Shown: one piece after another, positions 1 through 7,033 of the stretch
How the letters are laid out: the number at the start of each line of letters is the position of its first letter
How positions within the stretch are numbered: position 1 is the stretch's first letter
NCBI GenBank assembly: GCA_044507775.1
Contig: JBIQIY010000012.1
Coordinates: 62,001 to 126,000, forward strand
Length of the DNA stretch: 64,000 nt
Source: Chryseosolibacter sp044507775
GTDB taxonomy: Bacteria > Bacteroidota > Bacteroidia > Cytophagales > Cyclobacteriaceae
Direction of reading: 5' to 3'
Made by a program: the position numbers and the translations under genes
The notes under the pieces: generated by a model
The model's database searches: none
What the model saw: the letters and a program-made list of their open reading frames with translations, nothing else
What the model was told of the DNA's origin: nothing

Positions 1-1
1 T

Positions 2-499
2 GTAGAGCGGGAAGCCTTTCAATTCAAGGAGGCGCGCGTAAACGACCTGTCCGCATTCAGCGAGTTTGTCCGACTGAAAGAGCTACATTTCTCATCGACC
101 GGAATTACAGAAATTCCCGACCTGGAATCTTTCCGATCGCTGCGATCTCTGCGTGCGACGAGCAGTCCGCTCCAGAAAATCGGCGCCATCAGCTTACTTG
201 GAAACCTCGAGGAACTGGATATCGCGAACACTCCTGTCAGCGACCTCCGTGGCCTCGAAACCCTTTCAACACTTCGCACACTCAGTTGCGCCGGCACGCA
301 GATACGCAAGCTTGATCCCCTCAAGGGACTCGTCGACCTTCAATCGCTGGATTGTTCGAACACAAATGTCAGCAGGCTTGATCCCGTGATGTATCTCTCC
401 CTGCAGACGCTGAAGGCTTACAATACGAGAATCCCCAGCCGGGAGATCGAACAGTTCAAGGGAAACAACCCTGACTGCCATGTTGTATACTATCGGTAA
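2..499 (+). CDS. Leucine-rich repeat protein, C-terminal part (5' end outside window)
   Basis: The frame is open from the first complete codon of the window and stops with TAA at 497-499, so only the last 165 residues are seen. They consist of leucine-rich repeats of about 21-23 residues with the pattern LxxLxxLxxxxTxIxxLxxLxxL; successive units carry SSTGITEI, ANTPVSDL, AGTQIRKL and SNTNVSRL at the conserved position. Such solenoids usually bind other proteins. The final units lose the pattern and end in a short capping segment with NPDCHVVYYR. The N-terminal part, including any signal peptide or enzymatic domain, lies outside the window, so the location and role cannot be stated. A dispersed word repeat begins about 37 bases after the stop. 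Confidence 0.8.
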   Translation, partial: VEREAFQFKEARVNDLSAFSEFVRLKELHFSSTGITEIPDLESFRSLRSLRATSSPLQKIGAISLLGNLEELDIANTPVSDLRGLETLSTLRTLSCAGTQIRKLDPLKGLVDLQSLDCSNTNVSRLDPVMYLSLQTLKAYNTRIPSREIEQFKGNNPDCHVVYYR

Positions 500-535
500 G
501 GAAAACATTCCTGCATTCCAACAAAGAGTTGTATG

Positions 536-615
536 CCACGAAGAGGTCAAAGGCGCAAAGATCCATACACTCGTGGATTAGTGTTTGATATCTTCGTGCC
601 TTAGCGTCCTTTGTG
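536..615. repeat. Imperfect inverted repeat of the CACGAAG-word family
   Basis: A left arm (about 536-563, beginning gccacgaagagg) is followed about 30 bases later by a right arm (about 591-618, ending ctttgtggc) that is roughly its reverse complement. Both arms are built from degenerate words of the type CACGAAGR/AAAGGCGC. The same word family forms larger elements at 10511-10690 and 52896-53220. It lies between two same-strand genes, just after the stop of the leucine-rich repeat gene, where a hairpin could end transcription. Confidence 0.6.
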
Positions 616-634
616 GCTGTCTCAGCGCTTGGGA

Positions 635-1819
635 ATGTGTGTGACTTTCATTAATTTACTATTTAACGCGTTCAACTTGTTCTGTCTTATTCATAAATCG
701 CCTGACAGGCAATCGCTTGTTTCCGGAAAGATCAGGTCCGTCCGCGGCCGAAAGCTCTTACTCCTTCTCTCATTCACCGGCGCCGTTATCGCATTTTCTT
801 CATGTTCTGACAAGCCGCCAGTTGATCCCTGCTGCGTCTATACTCCCATTACCGATCTGGCAGAGGTCGGTGATGACCAAGGTTTGCTTCAGGTCGGGGG
901 CAGTACGAATACTTCCTATTATATCCTGGACGAACAGGGCAAGCAGGTTGGGTATGAATCCCTCAACCGGGCCGTTCCTTTGAATGCGGGCAAGTATGTG
1001 ATCCGGGTCAATAACTCCAACCATTCCGTCCTCGTGCGGGCGGGGGAAAATGCCAAGTGCTCCACTGGAACTTTAATAGTGACTGGTAATACATCTGATA
1101 ATTACTATGTTATGGATTCAACAGGCCAGCAGCTGGGATACGAAGTACTCAGCAGATCGATGTCCTTCTTTCCCGGAAACTACCGGGTCCGAGTGAACAA
1201 TACGGAAATTTCCGGTGCGGTGAAACTGGGAGAGTTGACCGAAATCCGGACGGGTTCAATTATCGTCAAGGGAACCACGAACGAATATTATTATGTGGTG
1301 GACCGGGACAACAAGCAGTTGAATTACAACAGCCTTGGCAGGCCCCTTGCGTTTCTGCCGGGGACTTATGAGGTAAAACTCAACAATACTTCCATGGAGG
1401 CGAATGTCCGGGCCGGCAATGCGACTGAACTCGTGACCGGCAATCTATGCGTAAACGGGTTAACCGATGAATACTATTATGTGACGGATACGGCGGGCAA
1501 TGCGTTGAATTATCAATCGCTGAACAAACATCTGGCATTTTTTCCCGGAGACTTTCAGATCAAGGTCAACAACACTCTGGTACGGGGACGCGTATCGCCA
1601 GGAGATACAACGCGGTTTATGACGGGCAGCATCCGGCTAACGGGGGGCGGTCCGGGTTACTATTATGTACTGGACGAGGAAGGAAGGCAGTTAAATTACA
1701 ATTCGCTGAACAAGTCCCTGTCATTTTTTCCTTCCGAGTACACGGTCAAGCTTGGCTCCAGTACGCGGCGGGCGACGGTCACCGCCGGACAATTAACGTC
1801 GATCAACGCATTCGACTGA
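635..1819 (+). CDS. Lipoprotein with five tandem 62-residue repeats, unknown function
   Basis: I do not recognise the family. The frame can start at TTG 611, but ATG 635 is chosen. A hydrophobic stretch ends in the lipobox-like FSSC, with the cysteine at about residue 57, so the protein is probably a lipoprotein; the leader before it is unusually long, and the true start could be a later non-ATG codon. The rest is five repeats at about residues 83, 145, 207, 269 and 331, each exactly 62 residues apart. Their consensus is: G-x-[IL] strand, YYYVxDxxGxQLNYxSLN, then LxFFPGxYxVKVNNT, then a short strand ending in T. The many beta-branched and aromatic residues suggest beta-sandwich or beta-solenoid units on the cell surface. 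The next gene follows after 61 bases on the same strand. Confidence 0.75.
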   Translation: MCVTFINLLFNAFNLFCLIHKSPDRQSLVSGKIRSVRGRKLLLLLSFTGAVIAFSSCSDKPPVDPCCVYTPITDLAEVGDDQGLLQVGGSTNTSYYILDEQGKQVGYESLNRAVPLNAGKYVIRVNNSNHSVLVRAGENAKCSTGTLIVTGNTSDNYYVMDSTGQQLGYEVLSRSMSFFPGNYRVRVNNTEISGAVKLGELTEIRTGSIIVKGTTNEYYYVVDRDNKQLNYNSLGRPLAFLPGTYEVKLNNTSMEANVRAGNATELVTGNLCVNGLTDEYYYVTDTAGNALNYQSLNKHLAFFPGDFQIKVNNTLVRGRVSPGDTTRFMTGSIRLTGGGPGYYYVLDEEGRQLNYNSLNKSLSFFPSEYTVKLGSSTRRATVTAGQLTSINAFD

Positions 1820-1880
1820 CCGCCAGTCGACATCTGGCACGCCATTTTCCGGTGATTGGGTACACTGAAATCCGATAGCC

Positions 1881-2123
1881 ATGACATACCAACTAAGCGG
1901 CGATGATTTCCTGTTCGCACTGGACAGGACCCAGATCGTGGACATTTCTCCGGGAGATATTATCACACTGGATGATTTTCCCGGGACGCGATATGAATGG
2001 ACCAGCCACGATGGCGAGTTCCTCGAAAACAATCCGGATGACGATATCTACCTCGTTGTCAGGAAAGCGGGTGAACAATACCGTGCGACGGGCATCACGC
2101 TCAAGTCCACTACTAACGCTTGA
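1881..2123 (+). CDS. Small acidic hypothetical protein (80 aa)
   Basis: An 80-residue acidic protein without signal peptide or membrane segment, starting MTYQLSGDDF and containing ISPGDIITLDDFPG, which resembles short beta-barrel small domains. No family is recognised. It follows the repeat lipoprotein on the same strand after 61 bases and its end overlaps the end of the convergent DinB gene by 11 bases, which makes it less certain than its neighbours. Two other open frames cross the same bases but show poorer composition. The alternative is that the region is non-coding. Confidence 0.5.
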   Translation: MTYQLSGDDFLFALDRTQIVDISPGDIITLDDFPGTRYEWTSHDGEFLENNPDDDIYLVVRKAGEQYRATGITLKSTTNA

Positions 2124-2640
2124 CCGATACTTCGCGGACGATGCGAGCGGTGACCAGCATCTGGCCGATGTGCCTCTGTGAGTGTTCGGCGGCGTGAAAG
2201 AGCAGGCCCAACACCGTTGTGGGAATTTTCTTGCGCCCGAGTTCCCGCGGTTCAGTCAGCGAAGACTCCGTCGTATATTTCAACTGAGCAATCGCTTTGT
2301 CGACCTGCGCCCGTAATCTGCCTACAAGGTCCGACGGGGTAACGTCGGGGTCCGAGGCCTGTTGTTCGTCGGCCAGCTCCTTCAACTGCGCCGCGCTCAG
2401 ACCTTCGCCCCGGGCATAAGTGAAGAGCCGGTCGATGACTCCGCGGATGTGCTTCAGGTGAAATCCAACGGATGCAACACCCGCAGGCTTTTCCCATAAT
2501 TGCGCGGCCGGAAAATCCTCGGTAAAGCGTCCTGCTTCTTCCGCGGCCTGAAGCAACGCGTGGGCCACTGGCTGTAAAAGCGGTGGCACATCCTTTAGGG
2601 GGCCCCTTTGCCAGAATTCGAGATTATTGTTGTCTGCCAT
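2113..2640 (-). CDS. DinB-fold metal-dependent protein
   Basis: A 175-residue four-helix-bundle protein of the DinB/YfiT superfamily. The metal-binding histidines of this fold are visible: FHLKH around residue 61 and HAAEHSQRHIGQM around residues 148-160. The family contains metal-dependent thiol transferases and hydrolases and many members of unknown substrate; it is not the DNA polymerase of the same name. It is a single gene reading away from the structured non-coding stretch at 2703-2814, which lies in its upstream region. A second, distantly similar DinB protein is at 35496-36053. Confidence 0.8.
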   Translation of the reverse strand: MADNNNLEFWQRGPLKDVPPLLQPVAHALLQAAEEAGRFTEDFPAAQLWEKPAGVASVGFHLKHIRGVIDRLFTYARGEGLSAAQLKELADEQQASDPDVTPSDLVGRLRAQVDKAIAQLKYTTESSLTEPRELGRKKIPTTVLGLLFHAAEHSQRHIGQMLVTARIVREVSVKR

Positions 2641-2702
2641 TTGTAATTTTTCTGTTCATCCCGGTCAATTCATCCGCACGCGCGGAAGTGACCCGGTGGT
2701 CG

Positions 2703-2814
2703 TACACTGAATCGAACAGTGTATCGTAGCTGGTTTTAGCCTGCATAAACTACCAGGTAGTGTTGGTGGGATTCGAACCCATTCAGCTACGGTTTTGCCA
2801 TTAAACTAACAACC
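2703..2814. ncRNA. Structured, tRNA-like non-coding stretch (two D-arm/T-arm-like pairs)
   Basis: Read on the minus strand, this stretch contains two T-arm-like hairpins: 2782-2766 with loop TTCGAAT, and 2723-2703 with loop TTCGATT and a perfect 7 bp stem. Each is preceded by a D-arm-like GTTT...AAAC hairpin, at 2806-2792 and 2750-2733. The spacer between D-like and T-like arms is only about 8-10 bases, too short for an anticodon arm, and no acceptor stem can be built. The two spacers, CGTAGCTG at 2725-2732 and CAGCTACG at 2784-2791, are perfect reverse complements. It could be a decayed tRNA duplication, a structured leader upstream of the DinB gene, or an independent RNA. Transcription and strand are unproven. 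Confidence 0.35.
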
Positions 2815-2939
2815 GGGTTGTGTCGCTGTGCATTGCAATCTTACGTCAAGTTGCCTAACTTTATTGCTGGTTGAAAATAGAAGTTTGCATTCTTTCGTAC
2901 AACCCGAAATTCTTTTTTTAAATTCAGGAATCGACCTGC

Positions 2940-3314
2940 ATGTCCCACAAAACAAAATACCTCCGATTGGATTCACTCGTGGCCTATCTTCAGTCTGAGG
3001 CGGATGGCGATGAGATCTTCATCAAATACAAGGATCAGAAGGTCGTGCCGCGCGAGACAAAGTTTATCAAGATGACGAGTGAGCCTGCAGTGCTTGATGT
3101 CGAAATCGAGCTGCAAGAGACGGATAACTGGGTGGAGCTTGAACTGTGGGATTATGACCGTTTTACTCCAAATGACAAGCTGGGGAAGTTCCGGTTGCTC
3201 GTCGATCAGGTTGCGGAGAATTTCACGGCGGAACTTGTGCGCAACAAGGAATCAGGCGGAAAATACGTCCTCAACTGGTCCGTGACGGAGCGCGCAAATA
3301 AAAGTGCACAATAG
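2940..3314 (+). CDS. Small C2-domain-like protein
   Basis: A 124-residue protein without signal peptide. Its centre holds the C2-domain signature VELELWDYDRFTPNDKLGKF (about residues 64-84), matching the WDxDxxxxNDxxG loop that supplies calcium ligands in C2 domains; an earlier strand contains PAVLDVEIELQE. C2 domains bind phospholipid or protein, often with calcium; they are common in eukaryotes and less so in bacteria. The chain is about the length of a single C2 domain. It is alone on its strand, between the structured non-coding stretch and a convergent ABC ATPase gene. A partner or membrane target cannot be inferred. Confidence 0.65.
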   Translation: MSHKTKYLRLDSLVAYLQSEADGDEIFIKYKDQKVVPRETKFIKMTSEPAVLDVEIELQETDNWVELELWDYDRFTPNDKLGKFRLLVDQVAENFTAELVRNKESGGKYVLNWSVTERANKSAQ

Positions 3315-3325
3315 TTCGTGTATCA

Positions 3326-4327
3326 TCAGATGGCCGCGAAATCGCCTTTTGATGCTGACAAGTAGACGATCTGTCCTTCCCGTATATCCTTAAGGATGCC
3401 TCTTACGAGGAGGCATTTGCTGCCGACCATCACCTCGGCCTCGCTGTAGTGTCCGTAAAAGGAAATCTTTTCAACCCGTCCTCTAAGCGCTGAGTCACTT
3501 TTCCTCGCGAGCTTCAATTGCTCCGGGCGGATAAAAATACTTTTTCCGGGTGAGGCCGCCATCATCTTTTTCAACGGCTTCCATTTCGAAAAGAGCCGAT
3601 AATCTTTTCGAACGATAAGATTATACTTTCCAAACAGGCCACCCGTGTATTCGTCAACGGGATATTGATAAATTCTCCGGGGTGTGTCCTGCTGAATGAT
3701 GCGTCCGTCTTTCATCACCACGATTCTGTCCGCCCATGACAGCGTATCCTGCGGATCGTGCGAGACCAGGATGCAGGTGATTTTCAGCTTGTCGCCGATG
3801 TCGCGGATCACGTTCTTAAGCGTATTCTTGTGCACCATATCGAGGTGCGAAAATGGCTCATCCAGCAAGAGCAGGCGCGGCGACGAGATCAGCAGCCGGC
3901 AAATAGCCACCCGTTGCTTTTCGCCACCGGAGAGTTCGTCCGTGCGTCTCGGTAACAAATGATCAATCCGGCAGACCGCATACAGCCTGGCAGCATAGGA
4001 TTCAGACAGTTTGTTTGAATATGCGAGCACCTGTTCCACGCGCAGGGATTTCTGAAGCTCAAAGTGCTGCGACAGGTAAGCAATGCGGGGATGTCCGGGT
4101 ACTAGTTGGTCGGCCGGTCCGCGGACTTTTTCCTTTTCAAATAAAAGCTCGCCGCGGTCGGGTTGAAGCAGCCCGGCAATCAGTTTGAGAACGGTGCTCT
4201 TTCCCGCTCCTGTTTCTCCCGCGATTGCGATCTTCTCGAGCCTGGCCTGACTGAAAGTGACACCGCTGAGCCGGAAGTCGCCGGGACCGTCTTTGGCAAC
4301 CTCGTTAAGTTGGAGTAGCAAGGGCAT
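3326..4327 (-). CDS. ABC transporter ATP-binding protein with C-terminal TOBE-like domain
   Basis: A 333-residue ATPase. It has Walker A GETGAGKST (about residues 37-45), signature LSGGEKQRVAI, Walker B LLLLDEPFSHLD and H-loop LVSHD. After about residue 235 the tail contains IFIRPEQLKL and GRVEKISFYGHYSEAEVMVG, typical of the TOBE domain in importer ATPases such as PotA, FbpC and ModC. No permease or binding protein lies beside it, so its transporter must be encoded elsewhere or be unconventional. It is followed upstream by a zinc-ribbon protein gene on the same strand, 26 bases away, so the two may be co-transcribed. Confidence 0.8.
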   Translation of the reverse strand: MPLLLQLNEVAKDGPGDFRLSGVTFSQARLEKIAIAGETGAGKSTVLKLIAGLLQPDRGELLFEKEKVRGPADQLVPGHPRIAYLSQHFELQKSLRVEQVLAYSNKLSESYAARLYAVCRIDHLLPRRTDELSGGEKQRVAICRLLISSPRLLLLDEPFSHLDMVHKNTLKNVIRDIGDKLKITCILVSHDPQDTLSWADRIVVMKDGRIIQQDTPRRIYQYPVDEYTGGLFGKYNLIVRKDYRLFSKWKPLKKMMAASPGKSIFIRPEQLKLARKSDSALRGRVEKISFYGHYSEAEVMVGSKCLLVRGILKDIREGQIVYLSASKGDFAAI

Positions 4328-4353
4328 GAATCGAAAGTTTGAGGTGTCCGGTA

Positions 4354-4986
4354 TTAAGGTTTTTTCCAGGTGTCCATTTTGATTTTTTCAATGAGCAGGG
4401 AGTTCTTGAATTCATGGACCAGCCGATCCATTTCTTCATCGCGCGCCTGCAGCTCCTGAAACGCTTTGTCATGCGCGTCAATCACCGGTTTTAGTTTTTC
4501 AAGATTACCCTGCATAGACTGAATAGCGGCGTGAGCTGCTGATTTGTCGTCTTCGGGCGTACCCGGATTCGAAAATTTAAGACTGAGGGTAACGAGGACT
4601 TCCCGTAGATATTCGATCATATCCCAGGGATTGTTAGGCATATTCCAGGTGAAGTAGATATTGCACTTCCGGCATTTATAGCGATTGCTCTTCCAGCCCT
4701 TCTCATTCTGCTCCGTTCCTGTCAGCTTCAACATTTCACTCGAGTGGCATTGTGGACAACGCGCGTTGTCCTTGACAAGCGACTTCAGGTATTGGCGTTG
4801 TTCAACAATAGCCGCCCGTGAGTCAGCGTGCTGTTCAAGGTGATCGATAAAGCGGTCGACGGCCTCCTCTACCTTCTGATGCTCTTCGCCGAGCCGGCCT
4901 TCTTCAATCAGCTTTCGGCTCTGCTTTTTGAAGAAGGTGGCGACTTTCACCAGTTCGCGTTCGTTCGCTTTGAAGTTCTTGTTCAT
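4354..4986 (-). CDS. Zinc-ribbon, coiled-coil protein of unknown function
   Basis: The frame is open to 5064, but that codon is TTG; ATG at 4986 is chosen because it follows AAGAAG. The 210-residue protein has a charged helical N-terminus, a four-cysteine zinc ribbon in the middle (CPQC ... CRKC, about residues 77-80 and 101-104) and a C-terminal helical, probably coiled-coil stretch. Such ribbons bind nucleic acid or proteins. It stands just upstream of the ABC ATPase gene and downstream of the long repeat island. No specific family is recognised. Confidence 0.65.
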   Translation of the reverse strand: MNKNFKANERELVKVATFFKKQSRKLIEEGRLGEEHQKVEEAVDRFIDHLEQHADSRAAIVEQRQYLKSLVKDNARCPQCHSSEMLKLTGTEQNEKGWKSNRYKCRKCNIYFTWNMPNNPWDMIEYLREVLVTLSLKFSNPGTPEDDKSAAHAAIQSMQGNLEKLKPVIDAHDKAFQELQARDEEMDRLVHEFKNSLLIEKIKMDTWKKP

Positions 4987-5209
4987 GGCTTCTTCTTGCA
5001 ACATAGTGAATAATCTGAAAACGGGGAATGCAGGATCGATCGGATTTTGATCACTCAATCGCAAAGCGTCTATTGAATTTGCGGCCGTTGCTTACCAATA
5101 CGGTCATCCCCAGCGGGATTCAATGCAATCAAGTCCGGCATCTGGTTAATGCGGCCATCAATTTCATCAACATCCGAATCTGATAGGGCTTGCTGTTATC
5201 AGAGCGCGT

Positions 5210-5330
5210 AGTGCTCACCTCATATGGCCATCCCTACGGGATTTAATAACACATTGACGCATCATTTTTCTACCATAAGGTCATCCCTAGCGGGATTCAG
5301 TGCAGACTACCTTTGGCATCCGGTTAACGG
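5210..5330 (+). repeat. Long block repeat, copy 1
   Basis: Begins agtgctcacctcatatggcc, contains two related palindromic cores (catccctacgggatt and catccctagcgggatt) separated by a T-rich segment with gcatcatttttctacc, and ends ctttggcatccggtta. Copies follow at 5711, 6034 and 6261. Copies 1 and 2 also share about 45 bases after this end. Confidence 0.85.
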
Positions 5331-5345
5331 GCTTATTGTGGTCTC

Positions 5346-5535
5346 GTTAGGACGGGCTTATTGTATTCCCGTTAGGAACGACTCATTGTATTCCCCGCTA
5401 GTGTCGACTCATTGTAATCCCGTTAGGGACTACTCACTGTAGTCCCGTTAGCAACAACTCATTGTAGCCCCGTTAGGGACGCGCTCATTGTAGTCCCGTT
5501 AGGGACGGGCTTATTGTAGTCCCGTTAGGGACGAT
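5346..5535 (+). repeat. Tandem array of a 26 bp palindrome-bearing unit (about 7 units)
   Basis: The unit is cgttagggac followed by gcgctcattg and tagtcc; each junction rebuilds GTCCCGTTAGGGAC, a 5 bp inverted repeat with a 4-base centre. The first units are degenerate (ggaac, gtgtc, gcaac in place of gggac) and the last three are nearly identical. All units are alike, so this is not a CRISPR array with unique spacers. Confidence 0.8.
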
Positions 5536-5544
5536 CTTATGGTA

Positions 5545-5574
5545 GGGCGGGGTGAAGCTTGCGAAACCCCGCCC
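5545..5574. repeat. GC-rich hairpin, copy 1
   Basis: Perfect 9 bp arms GGGCGGGGT and ACCCCGCCC enclose a 12-base loop gaagcttgcgaa. No T-run follows, so it is not a standard intrinsic terminator. Identical hairpins occur at 5894 and 6793, each following a tandem unit and preceding gtcccgtagggac and acgcacgcc. Confidence 0.85.
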
Positions 5575-5710
5575 CAAGGCGTTCGCAAAAATCTAGTCCC
5601 GTAGGGACGGCCATATAGTAGTCCCGTTAGGGACGGCCTTATGATACGCACGCCCATTCAATTGATCGACATATGTGAGCCTGACGATCCCTGCCACATT
5701 CGTTGTGCTT

Positions 5711-5832
5711 AGTGCCCACCTCATAAGGCCATCCCTACGGGATTCAATAACACATTAACGCATCATTTTTCTACCATACGGTCATCCCTAGCGGGATTCA
5801 GTGCAGACTAACCTTTGGCATCCGGTTAACGG
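5711..5832 (+). repeat. Long block repeat, copy 2
   Basis: Nearly identical to copy 1 at 5210, beginning agtgcccacctcataaggcc and ending tccggttaac. The similarity continues into one tandem unit and the second GC-rich hairpin, so a composite module was copied. Confidence 0.85.
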
Positions 5833-5893
5833 GCTTATTGTGGTCTCGTTAGGACGGGCTTATTGTATTCCCGTTAGGGACGATCTTATGCTA

Positions 5894-5923
5894 GGGCGGG
5901 GTGAAGCTTGCGAAACCCCGCCC
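5894..5923. repeat. GC-rich hairpin, copy 2
   Basis: Same 9 bp arms and 12-base loop as the copy at 5545. It is followed by ttattgaattcaagtcccg, which also follows the third copy. Confidence 0.85.
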
Positions 5924-6033
5924 CAAGGCGTTATTGAATTCAAGTCCCGTAGGGACGGCCTTATGAGACGCACGCCCTATCTGTTTGATGACAATAGTGA
6001 ACCCGATTTTTTTGTTCCGTGAATATACTGCGT

Positions 6034-6150
6034 AGTGCTCGTCGGATATGGCCATCCCTACGGGATTCAATAACACATTAACGCATCATTTTTCTACCAT
6101 ACGGTCATCCCTAGCGGGATTCAGTGCAGACTACCTTTGGCATCCGGTTG
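6034..6150 (+). repeat. Long block repeat, copy 3
   Basis: Begins agtgctcgtcggatatggcc and ends catccggttg. It is followed by ccgagttgcg, a sequence shared with copy 4 rather than with copies 1 and 2, so the copies form two subgroups. Confidence 0.85.
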
Positions 6151-6260
6151 CCGAGTTGCGTTTAGGGCATGTGATCGGGTCACGCTGGTATGACGTGATC
6201 AGGTCCAGCTGTTAGATCGACACGTCTGAATCTGCTAATTCCTGCAACCATCAAGTGCGC

Positions 6261-6380
6261 AGTGCTCACCGGATATGGTTATCCTACGGGGATTCAATAA
6301 TATGTTGTCGCATCATTTTTCTACCATAAGCTCGTCCCTAGCAGGATTCAGTGCAGACTACCTTTGGCATCCGGTTAGCG
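6261..6380 (+). repeat. Long block repeat, copy 4 (most diverged)
   Basis: Begins agtgctcaccggatatggtt. Its palindromic cores are altered (tatcctacggggatt and gtccctagcaggatt), which weakens both dyads. It ends ccggttagcg. Confidence 0.8.
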
Positions 6381-6649
6381 AGTTGCGCTAAAGCGAGGAC
6401 ATTGTCCACTCACGCTTGAAGGATCTTATCGACTCGATGAGAAACCTATTATAGTCCCACCAGGAAGGACCCGATCGCGTAGCAGTCGAAAGGACCTCGA
6501 CTGAAATTCAAAGCATGCCATCGAATCAATTGGAAGACCTATCGTAGTTCCATTAGTAAGGAGCTCAAGTAGCAGTAGAAAGCACCTTGACCCAAAACTC
6601 ACAGGATATCACCGATTCGATGAGAGGACCTGTCATAGCCCTGTTAATG

Positions 6650-6780
6650 ACGCGGGATTGTAGTCCCGTTAGGGACGCGCTCATTGTAGTCCCGCTAGGG
6701 ACGCGCTCATTGTAGTCCCGCTAGGGACGCGCTCATTGTAGTCCCGTTAGGGACGGGCTTATTGCAGTCCCGTTAGGGAC
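6650..6780 (+). repeat. Tandem array of the 26 bp palindrome-bearing unit (about 5 units)
   Basis: Same unit as at 5346, here with cgctagggac alternating with cgttagggac. The homogeneous units suggest recent expansion. It leads directly into the third GC-rich hairpin. Confidence 0.8.
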
Positions 6781-6792
6781 GACCTTATGGTA

Positions 6793-6822
6793 GGGCGGGG
6801 TGAAGCTTGCGAAACCCCGCCC
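6793..6822. repeat. GC-rich hairpin, copy 3
   Basis: Same perfect arms and loop as the copies at 5545 and 5894, about 210 bases before the 3' end of the minus-strand membrane-protein gene at 7034. Confidence 0.85.
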
Positions 6823-7033
6823 CGAACGCGTTATTGAATTCAAGTCCCGTAGGGACGACCATATAGTAGTCCCGTTAGGGACGGCCTTATGAGACGCACG
6901 CCCTAGCAATTCGATCGAACGTAAATGAATTTGATAATTGATCAGAAGACCTATCGTAGTCCTGTTAGGGCGCTCATGACACGCACGCGGCATCTGTGAT
7001 CAACATGTGAACCTGATAATTCCTGCGGCGGAC

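Larger units (their letters stand above)
5065..7030. repeat. Gene-free island of layered repeats, about 2 kb
   Basis: No credible gene lies here; short open frames only translate the repeats. Three layers are visible: (1) four copies of a block of about 110-120 bp; (2) tandem arrays of a 26 bp unit carrying the palindrome GTCCCGTTAGGGAC; (3) three copies of a GC-rich hairpin with perfect 9 bp arms. Between 6375 and 6650 the sequence becomes less regular but keeps fragments such as gtcccaccaggaa and tagtcccgtt. The element resembles extragenic palindromic repeats of bacteria. No transposase, terminal inverted repeat or target duplication is apparent. Confidence 0.85.

Noticed and set aside
2703..2814. 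Functional tRNA or tmRNA
   Set aside because: No anticodon arm and no acceptor stem can be built, and no tag-peptide reading frame is visible nearby; retained only as a structured tRNA-like stretch.
5346..5535. CRISPR-like array
   Set aside because: The repeat is short and the sequences between the palindromes are nearly identical in all units, so there are no unique spacers; no cas gene is present.
5891..6993. Minus-strand open frames that seem to encode GRASHKAVP...GRGFASFTPP proteins
   Set aside because: They only translate the repeat units and hairpins, and the same peptide recurs with each copy.
5065..7030. Insertion sequence or integron
   Set aside because: No transposase or integrase gene, no terminal inverted repeats or target duplications; only non-coding repeats.
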